A DNA stretch of 64,000 nt, taken from positions 1-64,000 of the forward strand of contig JBIOVX010000289.1 of assembly GCA_044868005.1 (NCBI GenBank). The letters are read 5' to 3'. Positions 41,699-55,591 of the stretch are shown one piece after another; positions within the stretch are counted from its first letter, which is position 1, and each line of letters starts with the position of its first letter. The position numbers and the translations under genes were made by a program. The notes under the pieces are model-generated. The model was given only the letters and a program-made list of their open reading frames with translations. It did not search any database and was not told the DNA's origin. This DNA is from DATARR01 sp044868005 (GTDB lineage: Bacteria > Acidobacteriota > Thermoanaerobaculia > Multivoradales > UBA5704).

Positions 41699-42103
41699 TT
41701 ACGCCGACTTGCGGCTCCGCTCCAGCAGCTTCTCGAGCATGGCCTTGAGGAGCTCCTCCACTTCCTGCTCCCGCAGCTCCAACGCCGGTTTCGCGGCGGG
41801 CGGCGGCTGGAGCTCGACCGACTGCAGCAACTCCCGGAGTCTTCGTGCCGCAGGCGAGCCGACGCCCGGCGAGCGCGGATAGGCCAGGCTGAAGAACTCC
41901 GCCGGCTCGAGGTCCGCCGCCTGGCAGATCCGGACGAGGTGATCGATCCGCATGTCGCTCACGCCGGAAAACAGCTTGCTGAGGTAGCTTGGGCTCACCC
42001 CCATCCGGCGGGCGATCTCCCGATGGCTGAGGCCCAGGATTCTGAGGGACGCCCGGAGCAACTTGATGAGGCGCTCGGTCTCCAGTTCCATGAGGGACTC
42101 CAT
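41699..42103 (-). CDS. Xre-family helix-turn-helix regulator
   Basis: 134 residues from the ATG at 42103 (GAGGAA about 10 bases upstream); an ATG at 42121 is an alternative. Residues about 10-65 are the helix-turn-helix (RLIKLLRASLRILGLSHREIARRMGVSPSYLSKLFSGVSDMRIDHLVRICQAADLEPAEFFSLAY). The C-terminal part is a Pro-rich linker and a helix of charged residues (LELREQEVEELLKAMLEKLLERSRKSA), likely a coiled coil for dimerisation. It converges on the TPR gene across the direct-repeat array, whose regular sites it may bind. Confidence 0.82.
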   Translation of the reverse strand: MESLMELETERLIKLLRASLRILGLSHREIARRMGVSPSYLSKLFSGVSDMRIDHLVRICQAADLEPAEFFSLAYPRSPGVGSPAARRLRELLQSVELQPPPAAKPALELREQEVEELLKAMLEKLLERSRKSA

Positions 42104-42247
42104 CGTACCGCGGTTCCTCATCCGCCGCAAGGGCTCTCAGATGGAGAACTCATTGACAGATAGGAATTTACGCCTTGCGAAGGCCCTTGAGCCCGTGGGT
42201 TGGTAGAGCGCTCTCAGGAGCGGAGAGACTCAGTTCCGCTGCTCCCC

Positions 42248-45873
<3,626 letters not shown>

Positions 45874-45877
<4 letters not shown>

Positions 45878-46518
45878 TTGCCGCGCCTTCTGTTCGTTCG
45901 AACCCTGTGCAGCCGTTCGGTGAAGCCGCCTTCGGCTTCGAAGGCTGCCGCCTGTGCGGCAATCTGGCGGTCCAGCAAAGCGCAAGCCACGCCAATCAGA
46001 ACCAGAGCGGCATTCGCCGCCAGCCCCGCATAGCTGGACGCCATGGACGAAATGGCCTGTCCCTCCTGTCCATCCTGCCTATCTCGTCCATGTTGTCCAT
46101 CAACTCGATGCATCTCCCCAACCCACCGCGCCACCTCGTCGGCGGTAGCACACCGCCGATCCACCAGCGCTTTGCGGCGTGGGTCCTCGCGGTCCCAGAG
46201 CGGCAGGCCGCGCTGCCGCAGAAAATCCTCATAGTCTAGCCGCAGTTCCTCGAGGCTGGCGCGGGCAACGTTCGTCAGCTTCAATTCCATCTTCTTCGAG
46301 GTGCCGCTGGCCTGACTGCCCTCGGCAATGTTCTGCACGCCCGACCGCGCCGCCTGAATCATCTGATCATGGGTGCGGCTTCTTCGGTCGATGTACCGGT
46401 CGCAAAACCGCGCCGTAACGTCATAGACCAGTTGTGCGATCTGGAAGCTCTTGAGGTTCCGGTAACCGCCGTGCTTCGGGATTAATGGCTCCTGTCCAGG
46501 TTGTCCCTTTTCACCCAT
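45874..46518 (-). CDS. Four-helix bundle protein with suffix domain, in a type I RM operon
   Basis: 214 residues. GGYRNLKSFQIAQLVYDVTARFCDRYIDRRSRTHDQMIQAARSGVQNIAEGSQASGTSKKMELKLTNVARASLEELRLDYEDFL is the four-helix bundle (23S intervening-sequence-type) fold, and the C-terminal LLDRQIAAQAAAFEAEGGFTERLHRVR is the suffix domain. Between them is a low-complexity segment (VDGQHGRDRQDGQEGQA) coded by a short GGACA tandem. Such proteins are often found between hsdS and hsdR; their role is unknown. The start overlaps hsdS by 8 bases and the stop overlaps hsdR by 4. Confidence 0.88.
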
Positions 46519-47828
46519 CAGACAACCCTTCGATGAACTTCTCCGCGTCCTGCACCCTCAGCTCACCGGAGATGAGCTTGGGCAGCAAGTAGCCACGGAT
46601 TTTTGTGAGCATCTCTATTTCTTCCCAGGCGTTGGAGATTCTGCAATGAAGGCCACGAACGAGAGCATCGAACCTGTCGGACAGTGCCTTCGCAGGAGTT
46701 ACAAGCTCGATCGACTTTAGATAGCTGACAGGCCGCGCGATGGACGGCACGCCTACTTGGGAGGCATTCGCCAAGAGTTTATGCTGCCCCAAGGGGGATC
46801 GGAAAAAGTACGTCATCAGAAGCGGTGATACTTTGGTCGAATCACATCTCAAGAAGAACTGCCTTTGTGATAAAATATATTGCTCGTAGCGCGACCGGTC
46901 AGAAATGTACGAGACTTGCCCGATGTTGCCGGCGTGCGTGAAGACAATGTCCCCCCGGATAACAATAGAACTCCTTAGTCGTTCGGCATGCTCGGCGGTG
47001 ATGAAGTTGAAGGAGCTGTCTTCTAGCATTGCGCCATGCAAATGCTGGCCGCTGATTACTGGGACGCCATGGTCTACAAATGTAGATACTTTGATGTTTG
47101 ACCCGAATGGACCCATGCCAACCCTAAGGCTCAAGCTCTCGACCGTACTAACATTCCACCCCTCCGGAATCTCGCCAAGTTCCGAGTTCACGAGGCGGGC
47201 GGGGAAGAGGTCAGCGAGGGGCTGAGGGAGGCCAGGGTCGCGGCCTTCGGCCTTGGCGCGGACGGGGTCGAAGTCCACGAACCAGGACTTGAAGAGCGCC
47301 CGCGCCATCGCCTCCAGCGTCTCGCTCATCCGTCGGTTCAGCTCGATCTTGTCGTCCAGCGTGCCGAGGATGTGGGCAATGGCACGCTGCTGATCTTGGG
47401 GCGGGAGCGGAAGTGCTTGAGCGCCGAATGAATCCCTGCTCAGCGTCGGATTGGAAGTGCCGTCTTTGAGGTGGTTTAGGCCGACATACTTGATCAAGAA
47501 GTACGCGTACTTGAGATCGATATCCAGTCGCAGAGGAGCCAACGAGTACGCAGTGTCAATTACCCAGTAGTCATCGTCCGACCACTCAATACCCAACGGC
47601 CCTTGCCCCTTCCGACCGAGGATCACTCCAGGCCCCTTAAAGAGAGGTTGGTCGTGACTCCCGCATCTCCCGTTGGTTCCAAATACAGGAACACGGCCTG
47701 GCCGGCGCATTGACTCCACAAGCGACCTTCCGTATCGGAGTTCGAAGAGGTCTCGGCTAGCAATAAGGGGCCAGTGGATCTCCTCAGGTGCCGGAAGTCC
47801 ACGCGGGGGCGTCGTTCCTTCCGGTAGC

Positions 47829-47836
<8 letters not shown>
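46511..47836 (-). CDS. hsdS: Type I restriction-modification specificity subunit
   Basis: 441 residues; the ATG at 47836 is chosen because GAAGGAG lies 8-10 bases upstream. Two target-recognition domains are separated by a conserved helix: the first ends in PLPPQDQQRAIAHILGTLDDKIELNRRMSETLEAMARALFKSWFVDFDPV, the second starts at LGEIPEGWNVSTVESLS and ends in a matching helix (LVRGLHCRISNAWEEIEMLTKIRGYLLPKLISGEL). It reads the bipartite recognition sequence. The second recognition domain (about 46.65-47.2 kb) is visibly richer in A/T than the flanking hsd genes, suggesting domain exchange. Confidence 0.93.
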
Positions 47837-49751
<1,915 letters not shown>

Positions 49752-49865
49752 GGACCTCCCAAACAGTCCGGCTTCGGACTGAATCAAGCCAGGTTTTGAG
49801 GACTTCTAATGATACCTGAGGACCCTCCGGCGTCGCGATCCGGCGCTGATAGAGTCTCGCGGATC

Positions 49866-51482
49866 ATGGCGCCGACTCCCTCCGCAAGACCTGCTCTTCT
49901 CGGTTGGCGCCGTCTTTCTCGTGCCGTCGCAACCTCGCTCATCGTCCTGGCCTGCTGCTCCTGCGGTGACCGCCCGGCGGACCACGGCGCCGCCGTCAAT
50001 CCCGCTGGCCGGCCCAGCTTCGTCCTCATCGTGGCCGACGATCTGGACGCCGACCTGGGCTCGATGGACGTGATGCCGCGGACGCGCCGGCTGATCGCGG
50101 ATCAGGGGGTCGAGCTCACGAGCCATTTCGTCTCCACGCCGCTGTGCTGCCCGAGCCGGACCACTCTCTTCACCGGCCAGTACACTCACCATCATCGCGT
50201 CTACCGGAACCGCGGGCGGACGGGCGGCTTCCATCGCTTTCAGCGGCTGGGCCTCGAGCAGCAGACTCTCGCCCTCGCCTTGCAGCGCCGCGGCTACCGC
50301 ACCGCGCTCGTCGGCAAGTACCTCAACGAGTACAAGGGCGTCTACGTGCCGCCCGGCTGGAACGAGTGGGTGGCCGCGTCGGCCGACGCCTACAACGGGT
50401 TCGGTTATGCGCTGAGCGTCAACGGCAAGCGGGAAGTCCACCACAAAGACCCGAGCGACTACACGACGGACGTGCTCGCCGCCCGCGCGGAGGCGTTCCT
50501 CGCCGCCCAGCAACCAGGCGCTCCGTTCTTCCTCTATTTCGCGCCGCTCGCCCCGCACCCGCCGGCCACGCCGGCGCCGCGGCACGCGGGCCTCTTCGGC
50601 GACCACGCGATCCCGCGGACGGCGGCGTTCAACGAGCCCGACGTGAGCGACAAGGCGCCGGGCCTCCGCGGCCGGCCGCCGTTGAGCACGGCGGACGTGG
50701 CGGCGCTCGACGAGCACTACCGCCGGCGCCTGCGCTCCCTGCAGGCGCTCGACGAGGCGGTCGAACGGCTCGACGCGGTGCTGCGCAAGCGCGGGCTGAG
50801 CGACAGCACCTACGTGATCTTCACCTCCGACAACGGCTTTCACATGGGGCAGCACCGCCTGCCCTTCGGCAAGGGGACGGCCTACGAGGAGGACATCCAC
50901 GTGCCCCTCTACGTGCGCGGCCCGGGAGTGCGCGCCGGCGCGAAGGAAGCGCGGCTGACGTCCAGCGCCGACCTGCCTGTCACCCTCGCCGAGCTGGCGG
51001 GCGCGCCTCTGCCCAACGCCGACGGCCGGTCCCTGCGGCCGCTGTGGGAGTCCGCCGCCGAGGTCGCATGGCGGCAATTCGTGCTGATCGAGAACTTCCA
51101 GGCCGGCGACGACGAGGGGCAGCGAGCCGATCCGGCGGCCGTCCCCGCCAAGGTGCGGGCGGCGGTGCCGCTGGTCAGCGCCCTGCGCGGCGCGCGCGCC
51201 AAGTACGTGGAGCTGGCCGGCGGGAAATGGACCGAGCTGTACCGTCTCGACGCGGACCCCCACGAGCTCGACAACGCCGCCGCCTGCCTCCCCGCCGGAC
51301 AGCGACGGCAGTTGGCCGATCTGTTGCACGCCATGGCGGCGTGCCGGGGCGACGGGTGCCGGCGCGTGGAGGAGACTGCCTTGCCTGATCTCGCCTTGGA
51401 GAAGCCGGCCCCCCGCCCAGGGCGGCCACGCAGGGCCGCCCCTACAGATCGCCTGGAGGGAATTTCACCCTCGTGCCCATGA
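49866..51482 (+). CDS. Sulfatase of the formylglycine-dependent type, lipoprotein-like N-terminus
   Basis: 538 residues from the ATG at 49866; the frame is open from 49809. The N-terminus has a hydrophobic stretch ending in LACCSC, a possible lipobox. FVLIVADDLDADLG gives the metal-binding Asp pair, and LCCPSRTTLFTGQY has the C-x-P-S-R motif with Cys-94 as the residue converted to formylglycine. VGKYLNEY and FTSDNGFHMGQHRLPFGKGTAYEEDIHVPLYV are further sulfatase signatures. It would hydrolyse sulfate esters, perhaps of polysaccharides. The last 20 or so residues (PRPGRPRRAAPTDRLEG...) are coded by one arm of a dispersed inverted repeat, so the tail is probably not native. Confidence 0.9.
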   Translation: MAPTPSARPALLGWRRLSRAVATSLIVLACCSCGDRPADHGAAVNPAGRPSFVLIVADDLDADLGSMDVMPRTRRLIADQGVELTSHFVSTPLCCPSRTTLFTGQYTHHHRVYRNRGRTGGFHRFQRLGLEQQTLALALQRRGYRTALVGKYLNEYKGVYVPPGWNEWVAASADAYNGFGYALSVNGKREVHHKDPSDYTTDVLAARAEAFLAAQQPGAPFFLYFAPLAPHPPATPAPRHAGLFGDHAIPRTAAFNEPDVSDKAPGLRGRPPLSTADVAALDEHYRRRLRSLQALDEAVERLDAVLRKRGLSDSTYVIFTSDNGFHMGQHRLPFGKGTAYEEDIHVPLYVRGPGVRAGAKEARLTSSADLPVTLAELAGAPLPNADGRSLRPLWESAAEVAWRQFVLIENFQAGDDEGQRADPAAVPAKVRAAVPLVSALRGARAKYVELAGGKWTELYRLDADPHELDNAAACLPAGQRRQLADLLHAMAACRGDGCRRVEETALPDLALEKPAPRPGRPRRAAPTDRLEGISPSCP

Positions 51483-51541
51483 CGCACCGAACCCACGACG
51501 ACCACAGAACGATCTGTAGGGGCGGCCCTGCGTGGCCGCCC
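51420..51541. repeat. 32-base perfect inverted repeat, left arm inside the sulfatase gene
   Basis: Arms at 51420-51451 and 51510-51541 are perfect inverted copies (core CCACGCAGGGCCGCCCCTAC) around a 58-base spacer. The core GTAGGGGCGG is shared with the repeat at 14.1 kb, so they are probably subfamilies of one element. The sulfatase stop codon (51480-51482) lies in the spacer. Confidence 0.8.
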
Positions 51542-51661
51542 TGGGTGGGGGCACGAGGCGGGAGAGGAGGGGCCGGGGATGTGGGGAGGGAGAGGAGGTA
51601 TGCTAAACCCTGCTGCGCGGCCGGTCCGGTCCGCGCGGCCGAAGCCAGGGGGAGGAAACCG

Positions 51662-52060
51662 ATGGAGATCCGGCAGACTCGGGTGGTGATCCGCACGGCG
51701 CGGTTCGACCGTGCGTTGAAGTTCTACGGCGATTCCCTGGCGCTGCCGCGGCTGCAGAGCTGGGACCGCGAGGATTCGCGCGGCGCGCTCTTCCAGGCCG
51801 GCGCCGCCGTGGTCGAGATCGTGGGACCTCCCGCCGGCCAGGACCCCCGCTTGGCCGACGAGCGCTTCAATCCCCAGGGGCCGCTGACCAAGACCAAGCT
51901 CGTCTTCATCGTCCCCTCGGCGCAGCAGGCCTACGACGAGATCTTCTTCCGCGACAAGAACATTCCCGGCGGCCTGCGCACGGACGACGACGGTGCCCTC
52001 ATGTTCGAGACCCACGACCCGGACGGCCTCCGGGTGGCGTTCAAGGAGAGCGGGGGCTGA
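51662..52060 (+). CDS. VOC-superfamily (glyoxalase/bleomycin-resistance-like) protein
   Basis: 132 residues; GGGGGAGGAAA before the ATG at 51662. One vicinal-oxygen-chelate fold: IRQTRVVIRTARFDRALKFYGDSLALPRLQSWD, FQAGAAVVEIVG, LVFIVPSAQQAYDEIFFR and FETHDPDGLRVAFKE. Possible metal ligands include the Glu in VVEIVG; the first-strand His of glyoxalases is not seen, so activity is open. The last 142 bases are duplicated, with indels, at 55454-55591. It ends flush against the stop of the opposite-strand Kelch gene. Confidence 0.85.
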   Translation: MEIRQTRVVIRTARFDRALKFYGDSLALPRLQSWDREDSRGALFQAGAAVVEIVGPPAGQDPRLADERFNPQGPLTKTKLVFIVPSAQQAYDEIFFRDKNIPGGLRTDDDGALMFETHDPDGLRVAFKESGG

Positions 52061-54211
52061 TCACTCCTTCAACCGTAAGACCGGCGGCGTAATACACCTT
52101 GACACCGGCGGACAGACGACGGTGGTCATGACCGTGTCCGAATTGTTGGACGTGTCGGGATCGAAGGTATCTGCGGTGATGATGGCGGTGTTGGGAATCT
52201 CGGCGCCACACGGTTCATGTTGCTCCAAGAAGTACATCGCTTGGAAGCTGCCGCCAGGGCATATGCCGCCAACCGCCGGCTTCTCATCACAGCCCTTAGG
52301 GTGTTTTGATATTCCAATATCGTCTATGTAAGAATCTTTCACCTTCACTCCGCAGGCGTAGTCCGGACCTTTATTGATGATCTTCAAGACATAAGGTATC
52401 GACTCGTCCTTCTTCACAAACGCGGGTGCGGATTTATAGATCGCCAGGTCCGCCTCGCACTTCACGGCCGTCGTAGCCGATGCGGTGTTGTTGTCCTCAT
52501 TGCATTCCTCTTCCGTCGCGGTCACCGAGGCATTTAAGGTGATCGGCTGCGAAGGGCACGGGCAGCCCTGGGGAGGCTCAACGTTGAGGGCACGCGTGAT
52601 GGGTGGAGAGCCCGCGGATAAGCTACCCAAATCGCAAGTGAACCCCTGTGGGTCGATGCCGGGATCGACGACGCACGGCGGCGAGGGCAGCGCCTTCCCA
52701 CCCACGATCGTGACTCTTACTACGACGCCCGAAACCGCGGCTCCCGTATTCGTGACTACGACTGAATAGGTGGCTGTCTCCGTCTGGTGGACTTCGGTTG
52801 GCCCCGTAATCGAGATCTCCACGTCCGGTTTCGGCGGCACGATGACGACTGTCGGGTCGGCCTTGCACACTGCCGCCACGACTCCCTGTATCCTCACCCT
52901 CGCTACGTTCTCGATCGAGCCCGGAGGCGAGGAGCACTTCCCCGGCACTTCGAAAGTCACCTCCACAGGACCACGGGATCCGCCTGCTTCGATCGTGCCC
53001 AGAGAGCAAGGGAAGCCCTCTCCGCAGAGGCTCCCGGGGGAGCGGTGGAAGTTGACACCCTCCGGCGTCGGATCGTGAAGGGTCACCCCGGTCGCCGCCT
53101 TTCCGCCGATGTTGGTCACCATCACCGTATAGCTGACCAAACCGCCAGCGGTCACTGACGTTGGCCCGGATTTGGTACATTTCAGGCGGGGAGGTATCTC
53201 CGACATCTCCGGCCTATACCTCTCGTTCTTTTCCAACGGGGAGCAATGGCAGTCCACCGCACCACCGAGAACGTAGATGTCCCCATTCATGACAGCCGCC
53301 GCCGGAGCCTGATCTCGCGCTGTAGGCATGTCCCGCTTGAAGGACCACGGGCCCACTCCCGGGGCCGCATTCGGGTCGTACTCGAACGTCGTATCCCGGA
53401 CGCCTGATCCAGGAACGAAACCGCCGAAGACGTAGATCTTGCCCTTTACAGACGCCGCGGCTGACGTCTGCAGGGCGATCGGCAGGGAGTCCCCGATCGT
53501 CCAGGTTTTTTGCTTCGGATCGTAGATCTCGACAGCGGTCGTCTGCGACTTACCGCAGCAGTCCGGAGAGCCGCCGATCGCGAAGATCTTTCCGCCCACC
53601 TCGGCCGCCGCCAGGAAGACTCGCGCCGTCGGCATGTGAGGTCCGGGGGTCCAGGTGTTCTCCTTCGGATCGTAGATCTCGAGCGCGGCACTGGGATTTT
53701 TCCCGTCGCTCCCGCCGAGCACATACACCTTGCCCCCGAACGCCACGGCGGCGAGACCGTGCCGGGGCGTCGGCATCGGCTTTCTATTCCGCCACGAGTC
53801 GGAGACCGGGTCGTACTCCTGCGTCAGCGTGGGGGTCACGAACCCGCCGAAGGTGTAGATCTTGTCGTCTACGGTGGCGGCCGCAGCGCCGAAGAGGATG
53901 GCAGACATGCGCTGCCTCTCCTCCCAATGATCCCCGCCCGGAACGTCCTCGCCCGGATAGTAGACCTGGACTCGCGTCTCCTCGTCGGTGGAGGTGTGGA
54001 GCGGGGGCTCGAAGCAAGGCGAGCCGCAGCCGCCGAAGGTGTAGATCTTCCCATCGTAGGTGGCCGCGGCCAGCAGGCGCCGCGGCGTCGGCATGGGCGT
54101 CAGCCGATCCCACACGTCCCCTTCGGCTCGCGCCGAGTCAGCGCGGAACAGCGCGAGGGAGCCTGTGAGAGCGATCAAACCGAAAGCCAGTCTTTTTCTA
54201 GGTCGCGCCAT
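52061..54211 (-). CDS. Exported Kelch-repeat protein with DUF11-type domains
   Basis: 716 residues. Signal peptide about 1-29 (GLIALTGSLALFRADSARAEG). Residues 33-335 are about six Kelch repeats (LLAAATYDGKIYTFGG, GLAAVAFGGKVYVLGGSDG and others), a beta-propeller. Three DUF11/CARDB-like beta modules follow (about 345-440, 465-580, 590-700) with SYTVMVTNIGGKAATGVTLHD, TYSVVVTNTGAAVSGVVV and PYVLKIINKGPDYACGVKVKD. Many Cys pairs suggest disulfides outside the cell. There is no sorting tail, unlike the larger homologue at 55572-58856. Probably a surface adhesin or secreted binding protein. Confidence 0.83.
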   Translation of the reverse strand: MARPRKRLAFGLIALTGSLALFRADSARAEGDVWDRLTPMPTPRRLLAAATYDGKIYTFGGCGSPCFEPPLHTSTDEETRVQVYYPGEDVPGGDHWEERQRMSAILFGAAAATVDDKIYTFGGFVTPTLTQEYDPVSDSWRNRKPMPTPRHGLAAVAFGGKVYVLGGSDGKNPSAALEIYDPKENTWTPGPHMPTARVFLAAAEVGGKIFAIGGSPDCCGKSQTTAVEIYDPKQKTWTIGDSLPIALQTSAAASVKGKIYVFGGFVPGSGVRDTTFEYDPNAAPGVGPWSFKRDMPTARDQAPAAAVMNGDIYVLGGAVDCHCSPLEKNERYRPEMSEIPPRLKCTKSGPTSVTAGGLVSYTVMVTNIGGKAATGVTLHDPTPEGVNFHRSPGSLCGEGFPCSLGTIEAGGSRGPVEVTFEVPGKCSSPPGSIENVARVRIQGVVAAVCKADPTVVIVPPKPDVEISITGPTEVHQTETATYSVVVTNTGAAVSGVVVRVTIVGGKALPSPPCVVDPGIDPQGFTCDLGSLSAGSPPITRALNVEPPQGCPCPSQPITLNASVTATEEECNEDNNTASATTAVKCEADLAIYKSAPAFVKKDESIPYVLKIINKGPDYACGVKVKDSYIDDIGISKHPKGCDEKPAVGGICPGGSFQAMYFLEQHEPCGAEIPNTAIITADTFDPDTSNNSDTVMTTVVCPPVSRCITPPVLRLKE

Positions 54212-54270
54212 AGCTGTGGATTTCTGGCGATATGCCGATCACCGCCCACCCAGTTGCCGTGCTTCTGCCA

Positions 54271-55389
54271 CTACCTAAGCTTCCAAGTCCTCTTGAGCAG
54301 TGACAGGCTGACTTGATTTTTTTGCCGGATCTCCTCGACGTGCCTGAGGAGGGCATTCCTGATTTCAAGAAAGAGCCGGTGACGGCGACCGGAATCCTGA
54401 TAATGCTCTTCGAGGGTTTCCTCATTCCCCGGAAGGGCCTGCCTGTCCGCAACCCACTCATGCTCTTTCCAAGCGCAGGGAGAGAGAATGACCGGCACAA
54501 GGGCCTTGTCATGGTCCAGGAAACCTGGATTTCCTTGTTGCAGTACTCCGAGTCGAGAGAGCACTGGCTTACCAGGACGAGAGCCAAGGCTGACTGCTCG
54601 ACCTTCTCGAGGATCTCCTTGTTCCAGTGATCGCCCTGCCCGGATCTTCTTGTCTATCCAGAACTTGATTCCTTTTGTCTTTAACCTTTCCAGGTACTCC
54701 AGTAGTCCTATACCCTTCAGGTATTCAGTATCCTTGCGGCTGTAACTAACGAAGATCTGCACTTCGGAAAGGGTTGGCTGGTGCCCGTGCCGGATTAAGC
54801 TTCCACCTAAGCCTATCAAGCTCACGTTCGCGGCCAACATCAACAGCACAAAAAAACTCATGAACCAAGGTCGATCCGCGAATACTTCAAGCATTGAGAG
54901 AGCTTGTACTTGTAACTTGACTTCCATCTGATCAGTTCCCAATTTTCCGTTCGCCGCAGTGGCCTGGAAGGCTAGGCTCGGATAGAGACCGAAGCGAGCG
55001 AGGCCTGGCAAGGGAACCGACAGCTCGCTCCCTATGCCCTCGAGTTCGAGGAGAATGTCGAACTTACGGTTGAGGAGCCCGGGATCCTCACGGAGGAATT
55101 CGCTTGCCTCTATGCCATTATGCAAATCGCGAAATCGTATGGTTTCTTCCAAATTGACGATGTGTAGACTCTCTTGATGTTCGGAGAAGAAGTCGAAGCC
55201 GAGCGCGAAACGCGCTTGGCCTAGACCCGGCGCCTCCGCCACCCAGGGCGGGGTAGCGCGGAAGAACCGGAACAGATCCGTCGGCTCTTCCTGAGACGCT
55301 ACAGCAGGTGACGCCAAGCCACAGAGGAGCAGGAAAACGCTGCCGGTAGCCATTTCAGAGCGAGATCGAGAAGCGTCTAATGCTCTCAT
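54271..55389 (-). pseudogene. Membrane TIR-domain protein with two compensating frameshifts
   Basis: 372 codons. An N-terminal signal (near Met-13, MATGSVFLLLCGLASPAVAS) leads to an extracytoplasmic region (about 35-175), a membrane helix (WFMSFFVLLMLAANVSLIGLG) and a cytosolic TIR domain starting VQIFVSYSRKDTEYL. In the continuous frame the TIR middle is scrambled (AGRSLEQGDPREGRAV...). In the next frame the expected motif is present: WNKEILEKVEQSALALVLVS followed by SLDSEYCNKEIQ, containing the likely catalytic Glu. An extra G near 54634-54636 and a missing base near 54521-54530 restore the frame downstream (DHDKALVPVILSPCAWKEHEW). Either the gene decayed, or these are sequencing errors in a working TIR receptor. 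Confidence 0.75.
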
Positions 55390-55420
55390 CGCAATGCGTC
55401 TTTGTTTTACCGCTGGTTAA

Positions 55421-55426
55421 ATTATA
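55421..55426 (-). promoter_or_regulatory. -10 element (TATAAT) of the TIR gene
   Basis: On the minus strand GTACTATAATTTAACC contains a perfect TATAAT 32 bases upstream of the TIR gene start. No good -35 box stands at the right distance. The surrounding 55390-55453 stretch is the only gene-free segment between the TIR gene and the VOC remnant. Confidence 0.45.
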
Positions 55427-55453
55427 GTACAAACGAAGCCGGCAGACCAAATT

Positions 55454-55591
55454 GGCGCAGCAGGCCTACGACGAGATCTTCTTCCGCGACAAGGAACATC
55501 CCCGGCGGCCTCCGCAAGGACGACGACGGCGTCCTCATGTTCGAGACCCACGACCCGGACGGTATCCGCGTTCAAGGAGAGCGGGGGCTGA
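55454..55591 (+). pseudogene. 3' fragment of a duplicated VOC gene
   Basis: Matches 51919-52060 (the last third of the VOC gene) over its whole length, with the same end GGAGAGCGGGGGCTGA. It has lost the 5' part and carries a one-base insertion after GACAAG and a five-base deletion near the end (GGTATCCGCGTTCAAG), so it cannot code for the VOC tail. It is antisense to the last codons of the FG-GAP gene, whose stop lies inside it. Confidence 0.88.
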
